A stretch of 5,901 nt of DNA from an uncultured Opitutia bacterium (GCA_937874455.1 CALNBE010000258.1:1-5901), one strand, 5' to 3'; shown: positions 1-5,894, counted from the first letter of the stretch. A program made the numbers and translations. Notes: generated by a model from the sequence alone, not told the origin.

Positions 1-1
1 C

Positions 2-217
2 GATATGCGATTGGATGTGCCCATGAGCGAGCAGACGACTACAGGCACGCGCCCAGCAGGCACCAGCGCCCTGATCTACGCGGTGCTGGCGTTTGTCGCG
101 GCGGCACCGGCGATCCCGCTGGGGATCTCCCTCACCGCGCCGCTGCCCGATGATTTTCTCGCGCTGGAAAATTTCCTCCGAGCCGAATTTGGCAGCCGCC
201 CCGTGGCAAAACTCTGA
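2..217 (+). CDS. Unrecognised small membrane protein or C-terminal end of an upstream gene
   Basis: I do not recognise this gene. The frame is open to the left edge, so it may be the tail of a longer gene. If complete, it could start at the ATG at 5 or, more naturally, at the ATG at 23 (MSEQTTTGTRPAG...), giving about 64 residues; neither ATG has a clear ribosome binding site. Codon choice (CTG, GCG, ATC, ACC) resembles the real genes to the right, which supports coding. The product has a polar Thr-rich start, one hydrophobic stretch (from SALIYAVLAF to about IPLGISLTAP) long enough for one membrane helix, and a short acidic then basic tail ending in RPVAKL. It ends at a TGA and converges on the regulator gene at 291-989. 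No function is proposed. Confidence 0.45.
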   Translation, partial: DMRLDVPMSEQTTTGTRPAGTSALIYAVLAFVAAAPAIPLGISLTAPLPDDFLALENFLRAEFGSRPVAKL

Positions 218-290
218 GCATAATTCCCAGATTCTTCGCCAGAAAATTTCGCCTTGGCCCATTCCCGCTCCAAGCGCCGCAGCACACGGC

Positions 291-989
291 TCAGGAATCC
301 TTTCCCTCCGCCTTCAAGCCCGCCTGACGCCACTCCGGCACGCTGAAGCCGAGGCGTCGCGCGGGCACCCGCAAGGTCCGGAGTTTTTCCACGCCTTCCG
401 GAGCGGTCACGCAATACGGGCCGCGGCAATACGCATAAACCGTCCCGTTTTGCGGCAACTTTTCCACCGCCTGCGCGCTGATCGCCGCCGCCGGAATGTT
501 GATCGCCCCGGGCAAATGCCCCGCCGCATATTCCTCCGGCGAACGCAAATCTATCACCGTCACCGCCCCTTTTTTCAACTGCGCCGCCAGCTGCCGCGGC
601 GACACTGGCTCCAGATTTTCCTGCCCGGAAAAATACGCCGACACCACTTCCTTCGCCTCCGGCAACAGTGCCGCCCCGGTCTCCCGCAGCGTCAGCCACA
701 ACCGCGCCACCGCCGGATCCGCCACCCGGCAGCGCACATGCCGCCCTTCCTTTTCCGTCCGCACCAGACAGGCCGCGCGCAAGGCCTTCAAATGCGCGCT
801 CGCCAGCGCCAGCGACTGTCCGGTTTTCGCCGCCAGCTCCTCCACCGTGCGCGGGCCATGACACAGCAGTCCGAGCATCTTCAAACGCTGCGGGTTCGCC
901 AGCGCCTGCCCCATCCGGGCAAAATGCTGGAAGAGGATCTCCTGGCCGCTCTCAATCCGGGCCGCGGCAATTTTCCTTTGCGCGCTCAT
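291..989 (-). CDS. ArsR/SmtB-family transcriptional regulator fused to a rhodanese domain
   Basis: This is probably a cytoplasmic repressor of the divergent sulfur gene, with a sulfurtransferase-type sensing or catalytic domain. The product is 232 residues from the ATG at 989. An upstream in-frame ATG at 1052 would add 21 residues, but it lies inside the palindrome and the added sequence is unlike the family. Residues about 20-100 form an ArsR winged helix (LANPQRLKML, then TVEELAAKTG and LASAHLKALRAACLV, with the wing near EGRHVRCRV). The classical metal motif ELCVCD is absent. Cys43 (LLCHG) lies in the helix where persulfide-sensing relatives such as SqrR/BigR carry one of their two cysteines, but I see no counterpart of the second. 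Residues about 125-228 form a rhodanese domain: VIDLRSPEEYAAGHLPGAIN, then the active loop YCRGPYC with C188 and a second cysteine C193, and the closing VPEWRQAGL. ArsR-rhodanese fusions are a known architecture. The natural ligand is inferred, not shown. Confidence 0.9.
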   Translation of the reverse strand: MSAQRKIAAARIESGQEILFQHFARMGQALANPQRLKMLGLLCHGPRTVEELAAKTGQSLALASAHLKALRAACLVRTEKEGRHVRCRVADPAVARLWLTLRETGAALLPEAKEVVSAYFSGQENLEPVSPRQLAAQLKKGAVTVIDLRSPEEYAAGHLPGAINIPAAAISAQAVEKLPQNGTVYAYCRGPYCVTAPEGVEKLRTLRVPARRLGFSVPEWRQAGLKAEGKDS

Positions 990-1040
990 TGCAAAAAAGT
1001 CCGCCCACCCTGCCCGGTTTCCGCCGAAAAACAACCCCCA

Positions 1041-1080
1041 TTGAATAATCAAATGATTTTTTGATTATCGTTTGACAACC
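1041..1080. promoter_or_regulatory. Candidate operator and promoter of the divergent sulfur genes
   Basis: An AT-rich island in GC-rich DNA carries a perfect 9-bp inverted repeat, ATAATCAAA (1045-1053) and TTTGATTAT (1060-1068), with a 6-bp spacer. A smaller nested palindrome, AATCA-aa-TGATT, sits at 1047-1058. The symmetric size and the position between an ArsR gene and its likely target fit an ArsR-family dimer site. A rightward promoter could overlap it: -35 TTGAAT (1041-1046), 16-bp spacer, -10 GATTAT (1063-1068); each box matches consensus at 4 of 6 positions. A TTGACA at 1072-1077 has no good -10 partner downstream. The operator starts about 55 bp from the regulator ATG and ends about 90 bp from the reductase ATG. 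The palindrome is directly visible; its role and the promoter boxes are inferred. Confidence 0.65.
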
Positions 1081-1107
1081 GCGTCTTCCCCGCTTCCGTT
1101 TTCCTCT

Positions 1108-1132
1108 GCGGACCAAAAAACAAACCGTCCGC
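1108..1132 (+). promoter_or_regulatory. Small hairpin in the leader of the sulfur fusion gene
   Basis: A perfect 6-bp inverted repeat, GCGGAC (1108-1113) and GTCCGC (1127-1132), encloses a 13-nt A-rich loop. It ends 25 nt before the ATG at 1158. No T-run follows, so it is not an intrinsic terminator. It could be a leader RNA structure or a secondary protein site, or chance in GC-rich DNA. Confidence 0.25.
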
Positions 1133-1157
1133 GCCAAAACCTATTTTCTCAAACACC

Positions 1158-3602
1158 ATGAACGCTTCCTCCCCGCGCATCCTGATCATTGGCGGCGTCG
1201 CCGCCGGTGCCTCCGCCGCCGCCCGCGCCCGCCGTCTCTCCGAGTCGGCCGAAATCACCGTGCTGGAGCGCGGCCCCGATGTTTCCTTTGCCAATTGCGG
1301 CCTTCCCTACCACATCGGCGGCGAAATCGCCGACCGCGCCAGGCTGGCCTTGCAGACTCCGGAATCCCTCGCCGCGCTGCTCAACATCCGCGTTCGCGCC
1401 GGCACCGAGGCCCTCGCCATCGACCGCGCCGCCAAGACCGTCACCGTCCGCACCCTTTCCTCCGGCGCAACTGAGTCCCTGCCCTACGACAAACTGATCC
1501 TCGCTCCTGGTGCCCGGCCTTTGCGTCCGCCGCTGCCGGGGATCGACAGTCCGCGCGTGCTCACCCTGCGCAACCTGCAGGACATGGACCGGATCAAGGC
1601 CGAGGCCGCTGCGCAAAATTCCTTCCTCATCATCGGCGCGGGTTTCATCGGTCTCGAAATGGCCGAGCAGCTCCGCCACCTCGGCAAACAGGTCGCACTG
1701 GTGGAAATGGCTGACCAGGTGCTGCCGCAACTCGATCCGGAAATCGCCGCGCCCATCGCCGACGAGTTGCGGACCCACGGCATCGACCTGCATCTGGGCG
1801 ACGGACTGGTTTCCTTCGCGGAAGAAAACCACGGCCTGACCGCCACCCTGCGCTCCGGCCAAAAGGTTTCCGCCGACCGGGTCATTCTCTCCATCGGGGT
1901 CGCCGCCGACAGCGCGCTGGCCAAGGAAGCCGGTCTCGCCCTGGGCGAGCGCGGCACCATCGCGGTCAACGAATGGATGCAAACCTCCGATCCCGACATC
2001 TACGCGGCGGGCGACGCGGTGCAGAGTTTCGACCGCATTTCCGGCTCGCCGATGAACCTCGCCTTGGGCGGCCCAGCCAACCGGCAGGGAAGGCTGATCG
2101 CCGATCACATTTTCCAGCCCGAAAAAGCCCGGCCCTACGCCGGACATGTCGGCACCGCTATCGTCCGCGTTTTCGATGTCGCCGCGGGCGGCACCGGCTG
2201 GTCCGAGAAACGGCTGCAACGCGCCAACATTCCCTACGCGACTTCCCTCGTCACCGATTACCATCACGCCAGCTATTTCCCCGGCGCCACGCTGCTCACC
2301 GTGAAACTGCTCTGGGAAAAGGAAACCGGCCGGCTGCTCGGCGCCCAGGCAGTCGGGCCGCAGGGCGTGGACAAACGGCTCGACGTGCTGGCCACCGCAC
2401 TGGCCGGAAAGCTCACCATCGAGGATCTTGCCCAACTGGAACTTGCCTACGCGCCGCCCTTCGGCAGCGCCCGCGACGTGGTCAACACCGCCGCTTTCTC
2501 CGCGCTCAACCAACGTGACGGACTGTGCCGCGCCGTCACTGCACTGCCGCCCGAACGCCGGGTGCTCGATGTGCGCGCCTCCGTGCAGGCCGAACTGAGT
2601 CCGGTTCCCGGCGCGCTCAACATTCCTTTGCCCGAGCTGCGCTCCCGCCTCGGCGAAATCGACCGCAACACCGCCTGGGTCACGCTCTGCAATGTCGGCA
2701 AAAGCAGCTACTTCGCCGCCCGCATTCTCGCCCAACACGGCTACGATGTGGTGAGCCTTTCCGGCGGGGCACGGCTGCGTCTCGCTCCGCCAGTGGAAAA
2801 AATTTCCCCTCCCGCCATCCCTCCCGCAAAGGAAATCCCCGCCGCAGCAACCACCGGCGCGGAGGAAATTTTCCTCGACTGCACCGGCCTCTCCTGTCCG
2901 GGGCCGTTGCTGCAAGTAAAAGCCCGCAGCGCCACACTCCAGCCGGGACAAACCCTCCAAGTCACCGCCTCCGACGGGGGTTTCGCCCGCGACATCACCG
3001 CCTTCGCCCAAAGCAACGGTTTCACCCTGCTCGCGGTGGACAAGTCCGCCACCGGCGTGGTTGCCCGTCTGCAAAAACCCGTTTCCGCCGCCCCCGCCAC
3101 ACCCGCAATTTCCTCCGCGGACGGACGCCGCAAGGGCGCGACCATTGTCGTTTTCTCCGGGGAAATGGACAAGGTGATGGCCGCCCTGGTCATCGCCAAC
3201 GGTGCCGCCGCCATGGGTGGCCAGGTCACTCTCTTCTTCACTTTCTGGGGCATCAACGCGCTCCGCAAGGAACATGCGGTGCCGACCGCGCCCAAGAGTT
3301 TCCTCGACAAAATGTTTGGTTGGATGCTCCCGCGCGGGCTGGGCAAACTTCCGCTGTCGAAGATGAATTTCGCCGGCGCCGGACGCGCCATGATGAACTA
3401 CCAGATGCGGAGCAAAAACCTGCCCAACCTGCCCGGACTCCTCGGCGCGGCCAAGCTGTCCGGCATCCGGCTGGTGGTCTGCTCCATGTCGATGGAAGCG
3501 ATGGGCATCCTGCCCGAAGAGTTGATCGATGGCGTTGAATTTGGCGGCGTAGCCGACTACCTGAATCAATCCGAACAATCGGGAACGAATCTGTTCGTCT
3601 AA
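1158..3602 (+). CDS. CoA-disulfide reductase-like flavoprotein fused to rhodanese, TusA and DsrE2-like domains
   Basis: A cytoplasmic 814-residue multidomain protein, likely reducing and relaying sulfane sulfur (CoA or low-molecular-weight persulfides, polysulfides) with NAD(P)H. Residues 1-320 are the FAD/NAD(P) disulfide-reductase fold: FAD motif GGVAAGASAAARARR (12-26), redox cysteine C47 in SFANCGLPYHIGG as in CoA-disulfide and persulfide reductases, NAD(P) motif GAGFIG (160-165), and the second FAD motif AAGD (283-286). About 325-445 is the dimerisation domain. About 465-540 is rhodanese (VLDVRA; active loop CNVGKSS, C511). A Pro/Ala linker (543-569) leads to TusA (571-640; CPGPLL, C580). 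A second linker (641-658) leads to a DsrE2-like domain (660-814; C775 in VVCSMSM). No Shine-Dalgarno sequence precedes the ATG, but the FAD motif starts at the right distance from it. The gene is divergent from the ArsR-rhodanese gene and closed by a terminator, so it looks monocistronic. The family architecture is known; the exact substrate is inferred. Confidence 0.93.
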   Translation: MNASSPRILIIGGVAAGASAAARARRLSESAEITVLERGPDVSFANCGLPYHIGGEIADRARLALQTPESLAALLNIRVRAGTEALAIDRAAKTVTVRTLSSGATESLPYDKLILAPGARPLRPPLPGIDSPRVLTLRNLQDMDRIKAEAAAQNSFLIIGAGFIGLEMAEQLRHLGKQVALVEMADQVLPQLDPEIAAPIADELRTHGIDLHLGDGLVSFAEENHGLTATLRSGQKVSADRVILSIGVAADSALAKEAGLALGERGTIAVNEWMQTSDPDIYAAGDAVQSFDRISGSPMNLALGGPANRQGRLIADHIFQPEKARPYAGHVGTAIVRVFDVAAGGTGWSEKRLQRANIPYATSLVTDYHHASYFPGATLLTVKLLWEKETGRLLGAQAVGPQGVDKRLDVLATALAGKLTIEDLAQLELAYAPPFGSARDVVNTAAFSALNQRDGLCRAVTALPPERRVLDVRASVQAELSPVPGALNIPLPELRSRLGEIDRNTAWVTLCNVGKSSYFAARILAQHGYDVVSLSGGARLRLAPPVEKISPPAIPPAKEIPAAATTGAEEIFLDCTGLSCPGPLLQVKARSATLQPGQTLQVTASDGGFARDITAFAQSNGFTLLAVDKSATGVVARLQKPVSAAPATPAISSADGRRKGATIVVFSGEMDKVMAALVIANGAAAMGGQVTLFFTFWGINALRKEHAVPTAPKSFLDKMFGWMLPRGLGKLPLSKMNFAGAGRAMMNYQMRSKNLPNLPGLLGAAKLSGIRLVVCSMSMEAMGILPEELIDGVEFGGVADYLNQSEQSGTNLFV

Positions 3603-3608
3603 CTGACG

Positions 3609-3632
3609 GGCGCTGGAAACAGCGCCTTTTTT
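3609..3632 (+). terminator. Intrinsic terminator after the sulfur fusion gene
   Basis: A perfect 7-bp stem GGCGCTG (3609-3615) / CAGCGCC (3620-3626) closes a stable GAAA tetraloop and is followed at once by six T residues (3627-3632). It begins 7 nt after the stop codon at 3600-3602. It separates the sulfur gene from the ene-reductase unit. Confidence 0.92.
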
Positions 3633-3643
3633 CATCTCCCGCT

Positions 3644-3672
3644 TTGCCTTGCGCCGGAGAGGAGCCTAGCTT
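3644..3672 (+). promoter_or_regulatory. Candidate promoter of the ene-reductase gene
   Basis: A TTGCCT (3644-3649) is followed after 17 bp by TAGCTT (3667-3672), just downstream of the terminator and 9 bp before the ATG at 3682. The -35 matches the sigma-70 consensus at 4 of 6 positions and the -10 at 3 of 6, so the site is weak on sequence alone. If used, the leader would be only a few bases. A purine run GGAGAGGAG (3656-3664) lies 17 nt before the ATG, too far for a normal ribosome binding site, and would fall inside the spacer. Confidence 0.35.
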
Positions 3673-3681
3673 CCCGGCATC

Positions 3682-4734
3682 ATGGCCAATTTATTTGATC
3701 CCATTCAGCTCGGCGACCTGACGCTGCCCAACCGCATCCTCATGGCCCCGCTCACCCGCGCCCGCTCCGGGCCCGCGCGCATTCCGAACGCCCTGATGGC
3801 CGAGTATTACGTCCAGCGCGCCTCCGCCGGGCTTATTCTCAGCGAGGCCACCATCGTCACGCCGCGCGGCGCGGGCTACGCCAACACGCCGGGCATCTGG
3901 TCTGCCGAGCAGGTGGCCGCTTGGAAAAAAGTCACCGGTGCAATCCACGCGGCGGGCGGGCGCATTTTCGCCCAGCTCTGGCACGTGGGCCGCATTTCCC
4001 ATCCGCTGCTGCTCAACGGCGAGCTGCCCGTCGCCCCCAGTCCCATCGCGCCGGAGGGGCATGTGCGCCGACTCCGCCCAATCACGCCATACGTGACACC
4101 GCACGCGCTCACCGCGGAGGAAATTCCTCCGATCCTCGAGGCCTTCCGCCGGGGCGCGGAAAACGCCCGTCTCGCCGGTTTCGACGGGGTGGAAATTCAC
4201 GGGGCCAATGGCTACCTGCTCGACCAGTTTCTCCAAAGCAGCACCAATCGCCGCACCGACAATTACGGTGGCCCGGTCGAAAACCGCGCCCGCTTGCTGC
4301 TGGAGGTCACCGACGCCGCCATCGCCATCTGGGGCCCCGGACGGGTGGGCGTCCATCTCGCGCCGCGCGGCGATTCCCATTCCATGGGCGACAGCGATCC
4401 GTCCGCGACTTTTGGTTACGTGGCGCGGGAATTGGGGCGGAGGAAAATCGCCTTCATCTTCGCCCGCGAATACCGCGACGCGCACTGGCTCACGCCGCAG
4501 TTGAAAAAGGAATTTGGCGGCATCTTCATCGCCAACGAAAAATTCACCAAGGACAGCGCCAACGCCGTGCTGGACGCGGGCGAGGCCGACGCGGTGGCCT
4601 TCGGCGTGCCGTTCATCGCCAATCCCGACCTGCCGCGCCGCTTCGTGGAAAACGCCCCGCTCAATCCGCCCGACCCCGATACTTTCTACGGCGACGGGCC
4701 CGCGGGCTACACCGACTATCCGGCGCTGCCCTGA
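3682..4734 (+). CDS. Old Yellow Enzyme family FMN ene-reductase (alkene reductase)
   Basis: A 350-residue cytoplasmic FMN enzyme, the usual length for the family, expected to reduce activated C=C bonds (enones, maleimides) or nitro compounds with NAD(P)H; the natural substrate is unknown. The TIM-barrel motifs run in order: FDPIQLGDLTLPNRILMAPL at 5-24, then T25 (the flavin-tuning Thr of classical Old Yellow Enzymes), AQLWHVGR with Q98, substrate-binding pair H173/N176 and proton donor Y178 in HGANGYLLDQFL, TDNYGGPVENR (Y195), RGDSHSMGDS, FIANPDLPRRF, and a C-terminal DPDTFYGDGPAGYTDYPAL. Two positions often Arg near FMN are changed: VGVHLAP has H225 where relatives have VGVRLSP, and FGVPFIANPD has V309 where many have FGR. 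This probably marks a subfamily, not loss of activity. It starts a unit with the exporter, whose original start lay 19 nt after this stop. Confidence 0.95.
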   Translation: MANLFDPIQLGDLTLPNRILMAPLTRARSGPARIPNALMAEYYVQRASAGLILSEATIVTPRGAGYANTPGIWSAEQVAAWKKVTGAIHAAGGRIFAQLWHVGRISHPLLLNGELPVAPSPIAPEGHVRRLRPITPYVTPHALTAEEIPPILEAFRRGAENARLAGFDGVEIHGANGYLLDQFLQSSTNRRTDNYGGPVENRARLLLEVTDAAIAIWGPGRVGVHLAPRGDSHSMGDSDPSATFGYVARELGRRKIAFIFAREYRDAHWLTPQLKKEFGGIFIANEKFTKDSANAVLDAGEADAVAFGVPFIANPDLPRRFVENAPLNPPDPDTFYGDGPAGYTDYPALP

Positions 4735-4753
4735 GCAAAATTTCCTCCGCGCC

Positions 4754-4831
4754 ATGGACTCCCCTTCCTCCGCGCCGGTGCAAAAACCGGCGCTCGGCAT
4801 CCTGCTCATTGGATATAGATCCTACGTATAA
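4754..4831 (+). other. Displaced original N-terminus of the exporter gene, now a 25-residue upstream reading frame
   Basis: From the ATG at 4754 the frame reads MDSPSSAPVQKPALGILLIG then YRSYV and stops at TAA (4829-4831). The segment LGILLI is repeated as FGILLI at the present exporter start. Removing the 46 bp between equivalent points of the two copies joins this frame to the exporter as ...QKPALGILLIVCAVSCFAG, a typical start for an EamA protein with a short cytoplasmic tail and an intact first helix. This is therefore best read as the severed 5' end of the exporter gene. It has no clear ribosome binding site and could be translated by read-on from the ene-reductase gene 19 nt upstream. 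The stop lies 4 nt before the exporter ATG, so ribosomes could reinitiate there. Confidence 0.65.
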
Positions 4832-4857
4832 AAATATGTTCGGCATCCTGCTCATTG
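4794..4857. repeat. 18-bp direct repeat flanking a 28-bp AT-rich insert
   Basis: TCGGCATCCTGCTCATTG occurs exactly at 4794-4811 and 4840-4857, with a repeat offset of 46 bp. Between the copies, 4812-4839 is strongly AT-rich, unlike all surrounding coding DNA. It includes TACGTA (4823-4828); a small palindrome GGAT-atag-ATCC (4811-4822) starts on the last base of the first copy. The offset is not a multiple of three, so the event shifts the reading frame. It could be a short insertion with a long target duplication, a microhomology repair event or an assembly fault; no inverted-repeat ends of a known element are recognisable. Confidence 0.85.
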
Positions 4858-5711
4858 TTTGCGCGGTGAGCTGTTTCGCCGGACTCGATTCCTCCGCCAA
4901 ATGGCTCAGTCAGTCGGTCAGTCCGATGCAGATTGCTGCGGTGCGCTACCTCGGAAGTTTCTTTCTCTCGCTGCTTTTGCTCCGGCTCTGGCGGCAGCCG
5001 CAAATCGTCAAAACCAGCCGCCTTAAACTCCAGTTCCTTCGCTCGCTCTGCCTGGTCGCCGCGACGCTGTGCAACTTCACCGCGCTGAGTTTCATCCCGC
5101 TCACCGAGACCACCGCGATCAATTTTTCCTCGCCGCTCATGGTTTCCCTTCTCGCCACGTTTTTCCTCGGCGAAACCATCGGCCCGCGCCGCGTCATCGC
5201 CGTGATCGTGGGCTTTGCCGGCGTCCTCCTCATCACCCGCCCCGGCGGCGCGGGCGTGCACTGGGCGGACGGACTGGCCTTCCTCGCCGCGATAGCCAAC
5301 GCCTTTTACTCCATCACCACCCGCCTCCTCGCCCGCCACGACCGTCCCGAGACCACCATGTTCTACACCGGACTCGCGGGCTCGCTGGTGCTGCTGCCGG
5401 TGCTGCCCTTCGTCTGGCACACTCCAGATTCCTTCGCGGTTTGGATCATGCTCGGAGCCACAGGCGTGATCGGAGCCGTCGCCCACTGGTTGCTCATCCT
5501 CGCCCACAAACACGCGGGGGCCTCGCTACTCGCGCCGTTTTACTACATCCAGCTCGTCGGCGCGGCGTTGCTCGGACGGATTGTTTTCGGCGAAACTCCC
5601 GACCGCTGGACTCTCCTCGGTGGCCTCATCGTCATCGGCTCCGGCCTCTACGTTTTTTACCGCGAACAAATCCGCAAAAAGGAAGCCCTCACCCGCACCG
5701 CGTCCGCTTGA
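4836..5711 (+). CDS. EamA/DMT-superfamily transporter (probable drug/metabolite exporter) with rebuilt start
   Basis: An inner-membrane protein of 291 residues with two EamA repeats and about ten hydrophobic segments (roughly 2-18, 34-51, 66-86, 92-112, 118-135, 144-162, 175-193, 203-221, 230-250, 257-275). Family marks include GLDSSAKWLS after helix 1, the end-of-repeat glutamates in FFLGETIG (E113) and VFGETPDRW (E253), and a basic C-terminal tail (REQIRKKE). Relatives export amino acids, metabolites or drugs; the substrate cannot be read from sequence. The ATG at 4836 is chosen because it is the first in frame; that ATG belongs to the 28-bp insert described at 4794-4857. The first helix therefore starts directly at the Met, without the usual polar tail. 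There is no Shine-Dalgarno sequence, so translation may depend on coupling to the 4754-4831 frame. It probably shares a transcript with the ene-reductase. Function after the insertion is uncertain. Confidence 0.85.
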   Translation: MFGILLIVCAVSCFAGLDSSAKWLSQSVSPMQIAAVRYLGSFFLSLLLLRLWRQPQIVKTSRLKLQFLRSLCLVAATLCNFTALSFIPLTETTAINFSSPLMVSLLATFFLGETIGPRRVIAVIVGFAGVLLITRPGGAGVHWADGLAFLAAIANAFYSITTRLLARHDRPETTMFYTGLAGSLVLLPVLPFVWHTPDSFAVWIMLGATGVIGAVAHWLLILAHKHAGASLLAPFYYIQLVGAALLGRIVFGETPDRWTLLGGLIVIGSGLYVFYREQIRKKEALTRTASA

Positions 5712-5764
5712 AAACTTCCCACGGCCTCCACCCATTTTCCCTCCGCGCCCCCTGCCAATTTTTT

Positions 5765-5807
5765 CAACACCAAGACACCACGATTTTCCACTAAGCACAC
5801 AAAGATT
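5765..5807. repeat. Degenerate 'CACCAAGACACCACGATTTT' intergenic repeat
   Basis: Low-complexity sequence with CACCAAGACACCACG followed by TTTTCCACTAAGCACACAAAG. Its reverse strand encodes the LCVLSGKSWCLGV type of spurious peptide often seen beside the CCTCTGTG repeat in environmental genomes. No gene or terminator is seen in it. The identification with that repeat family is from memory of its appearance. Confidence 0.5.
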
Positions 5808-5829
5808 CCGCATTAAAAACCTCCCCACT

Positions 5830-5894
5830 CCTCTGTGCCCTCTGTGTCCTCCGTGGTTAAAAAACCTCACGCAGAGACGCAGAGGCGCGGAGGA
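5830..5894. repeat. Paired 9-bp-period repeat arms (CCTCTGTG family) with hairpin potential
   Basis: The left arm (5830-5856) holds three units of period 9: CCTCTGTGC, CCTCTGTGT, CCTCCGTGG. After an A-rich spacer, the right arm (5868-5894) holds three units of the opposite sense: CACGCAGAG, ACGCAGAGG, CGCGGAGGA. The arms can partly pair with G-U wobbles, so an RNA hairpin is possible. Read on the minus strand, this gives the NHGGHRGHRG peptide, a well-known false protein from this intergenic repeat class. The window ends about 7 bases after the right arm. The region from 5712 to the end otherwise contains no gene and no clean terminator for the exporter gene. Confidence 0.75.

Noticed and set aside
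253..274. CTTGG...CCAAG inverted repeat as a terminator for the regulator gene
   Set aside because: The stem is only 5 bp with a 12-nt loop and no adjacent T-run on the relevant strand.
990..1052. Upstream ATG at 1052 as start of the regulator
   Set aside because: The added 21 residues (MIIQWGLFFGG...) do not resemble ArsR N-termini and would be encoded partly within the operator. The ATG at 989 fits the family length.
93..1064. Plus-strand open frame of 323 residues opposite the regulator
   Set aside because: It is Arg/His/Pro-rich without motifs. The minus-strand ArsR and rhodanese motifs decide the coding strand.
1072..1077. TTGACA as the -35 box of the sulfur fusion gene
   Set aside because: No TATAAT-like hexamer lies 15-19 bp downstream; that stretch is C/G-rich.
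1149..3635. Minus-strand open frame of 828 residues fully covering the sulfur fusion gene
   Set aside because: It is Gly/Asp/Gln/Arg-rich with no family motif, and lies opposite a gene with many exact catalytic motifs. It is a GC-rich antisense shadow, as is the one at 3691-4809.
3921..4835. Long N-terminal extension of the exporter frame back to 3921
   Set aside because: This part runs through the ene-reductase gene in another frame and is Arg/Pro-rich nonsense. Exporter-like sequence begins only at 4836.
5526..5870. Minus-strand open frame beginning MRFFNHGGHRGHRG
   Set aside because: This is the known spurious translation of the intergenic repeat and it then runs antisense to the exporter gene.
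5830..5894. CRISPR array
   Set aside because: The units are 9 bp and contiguous, with no unique spacers of normal length and no cas genes nearby.
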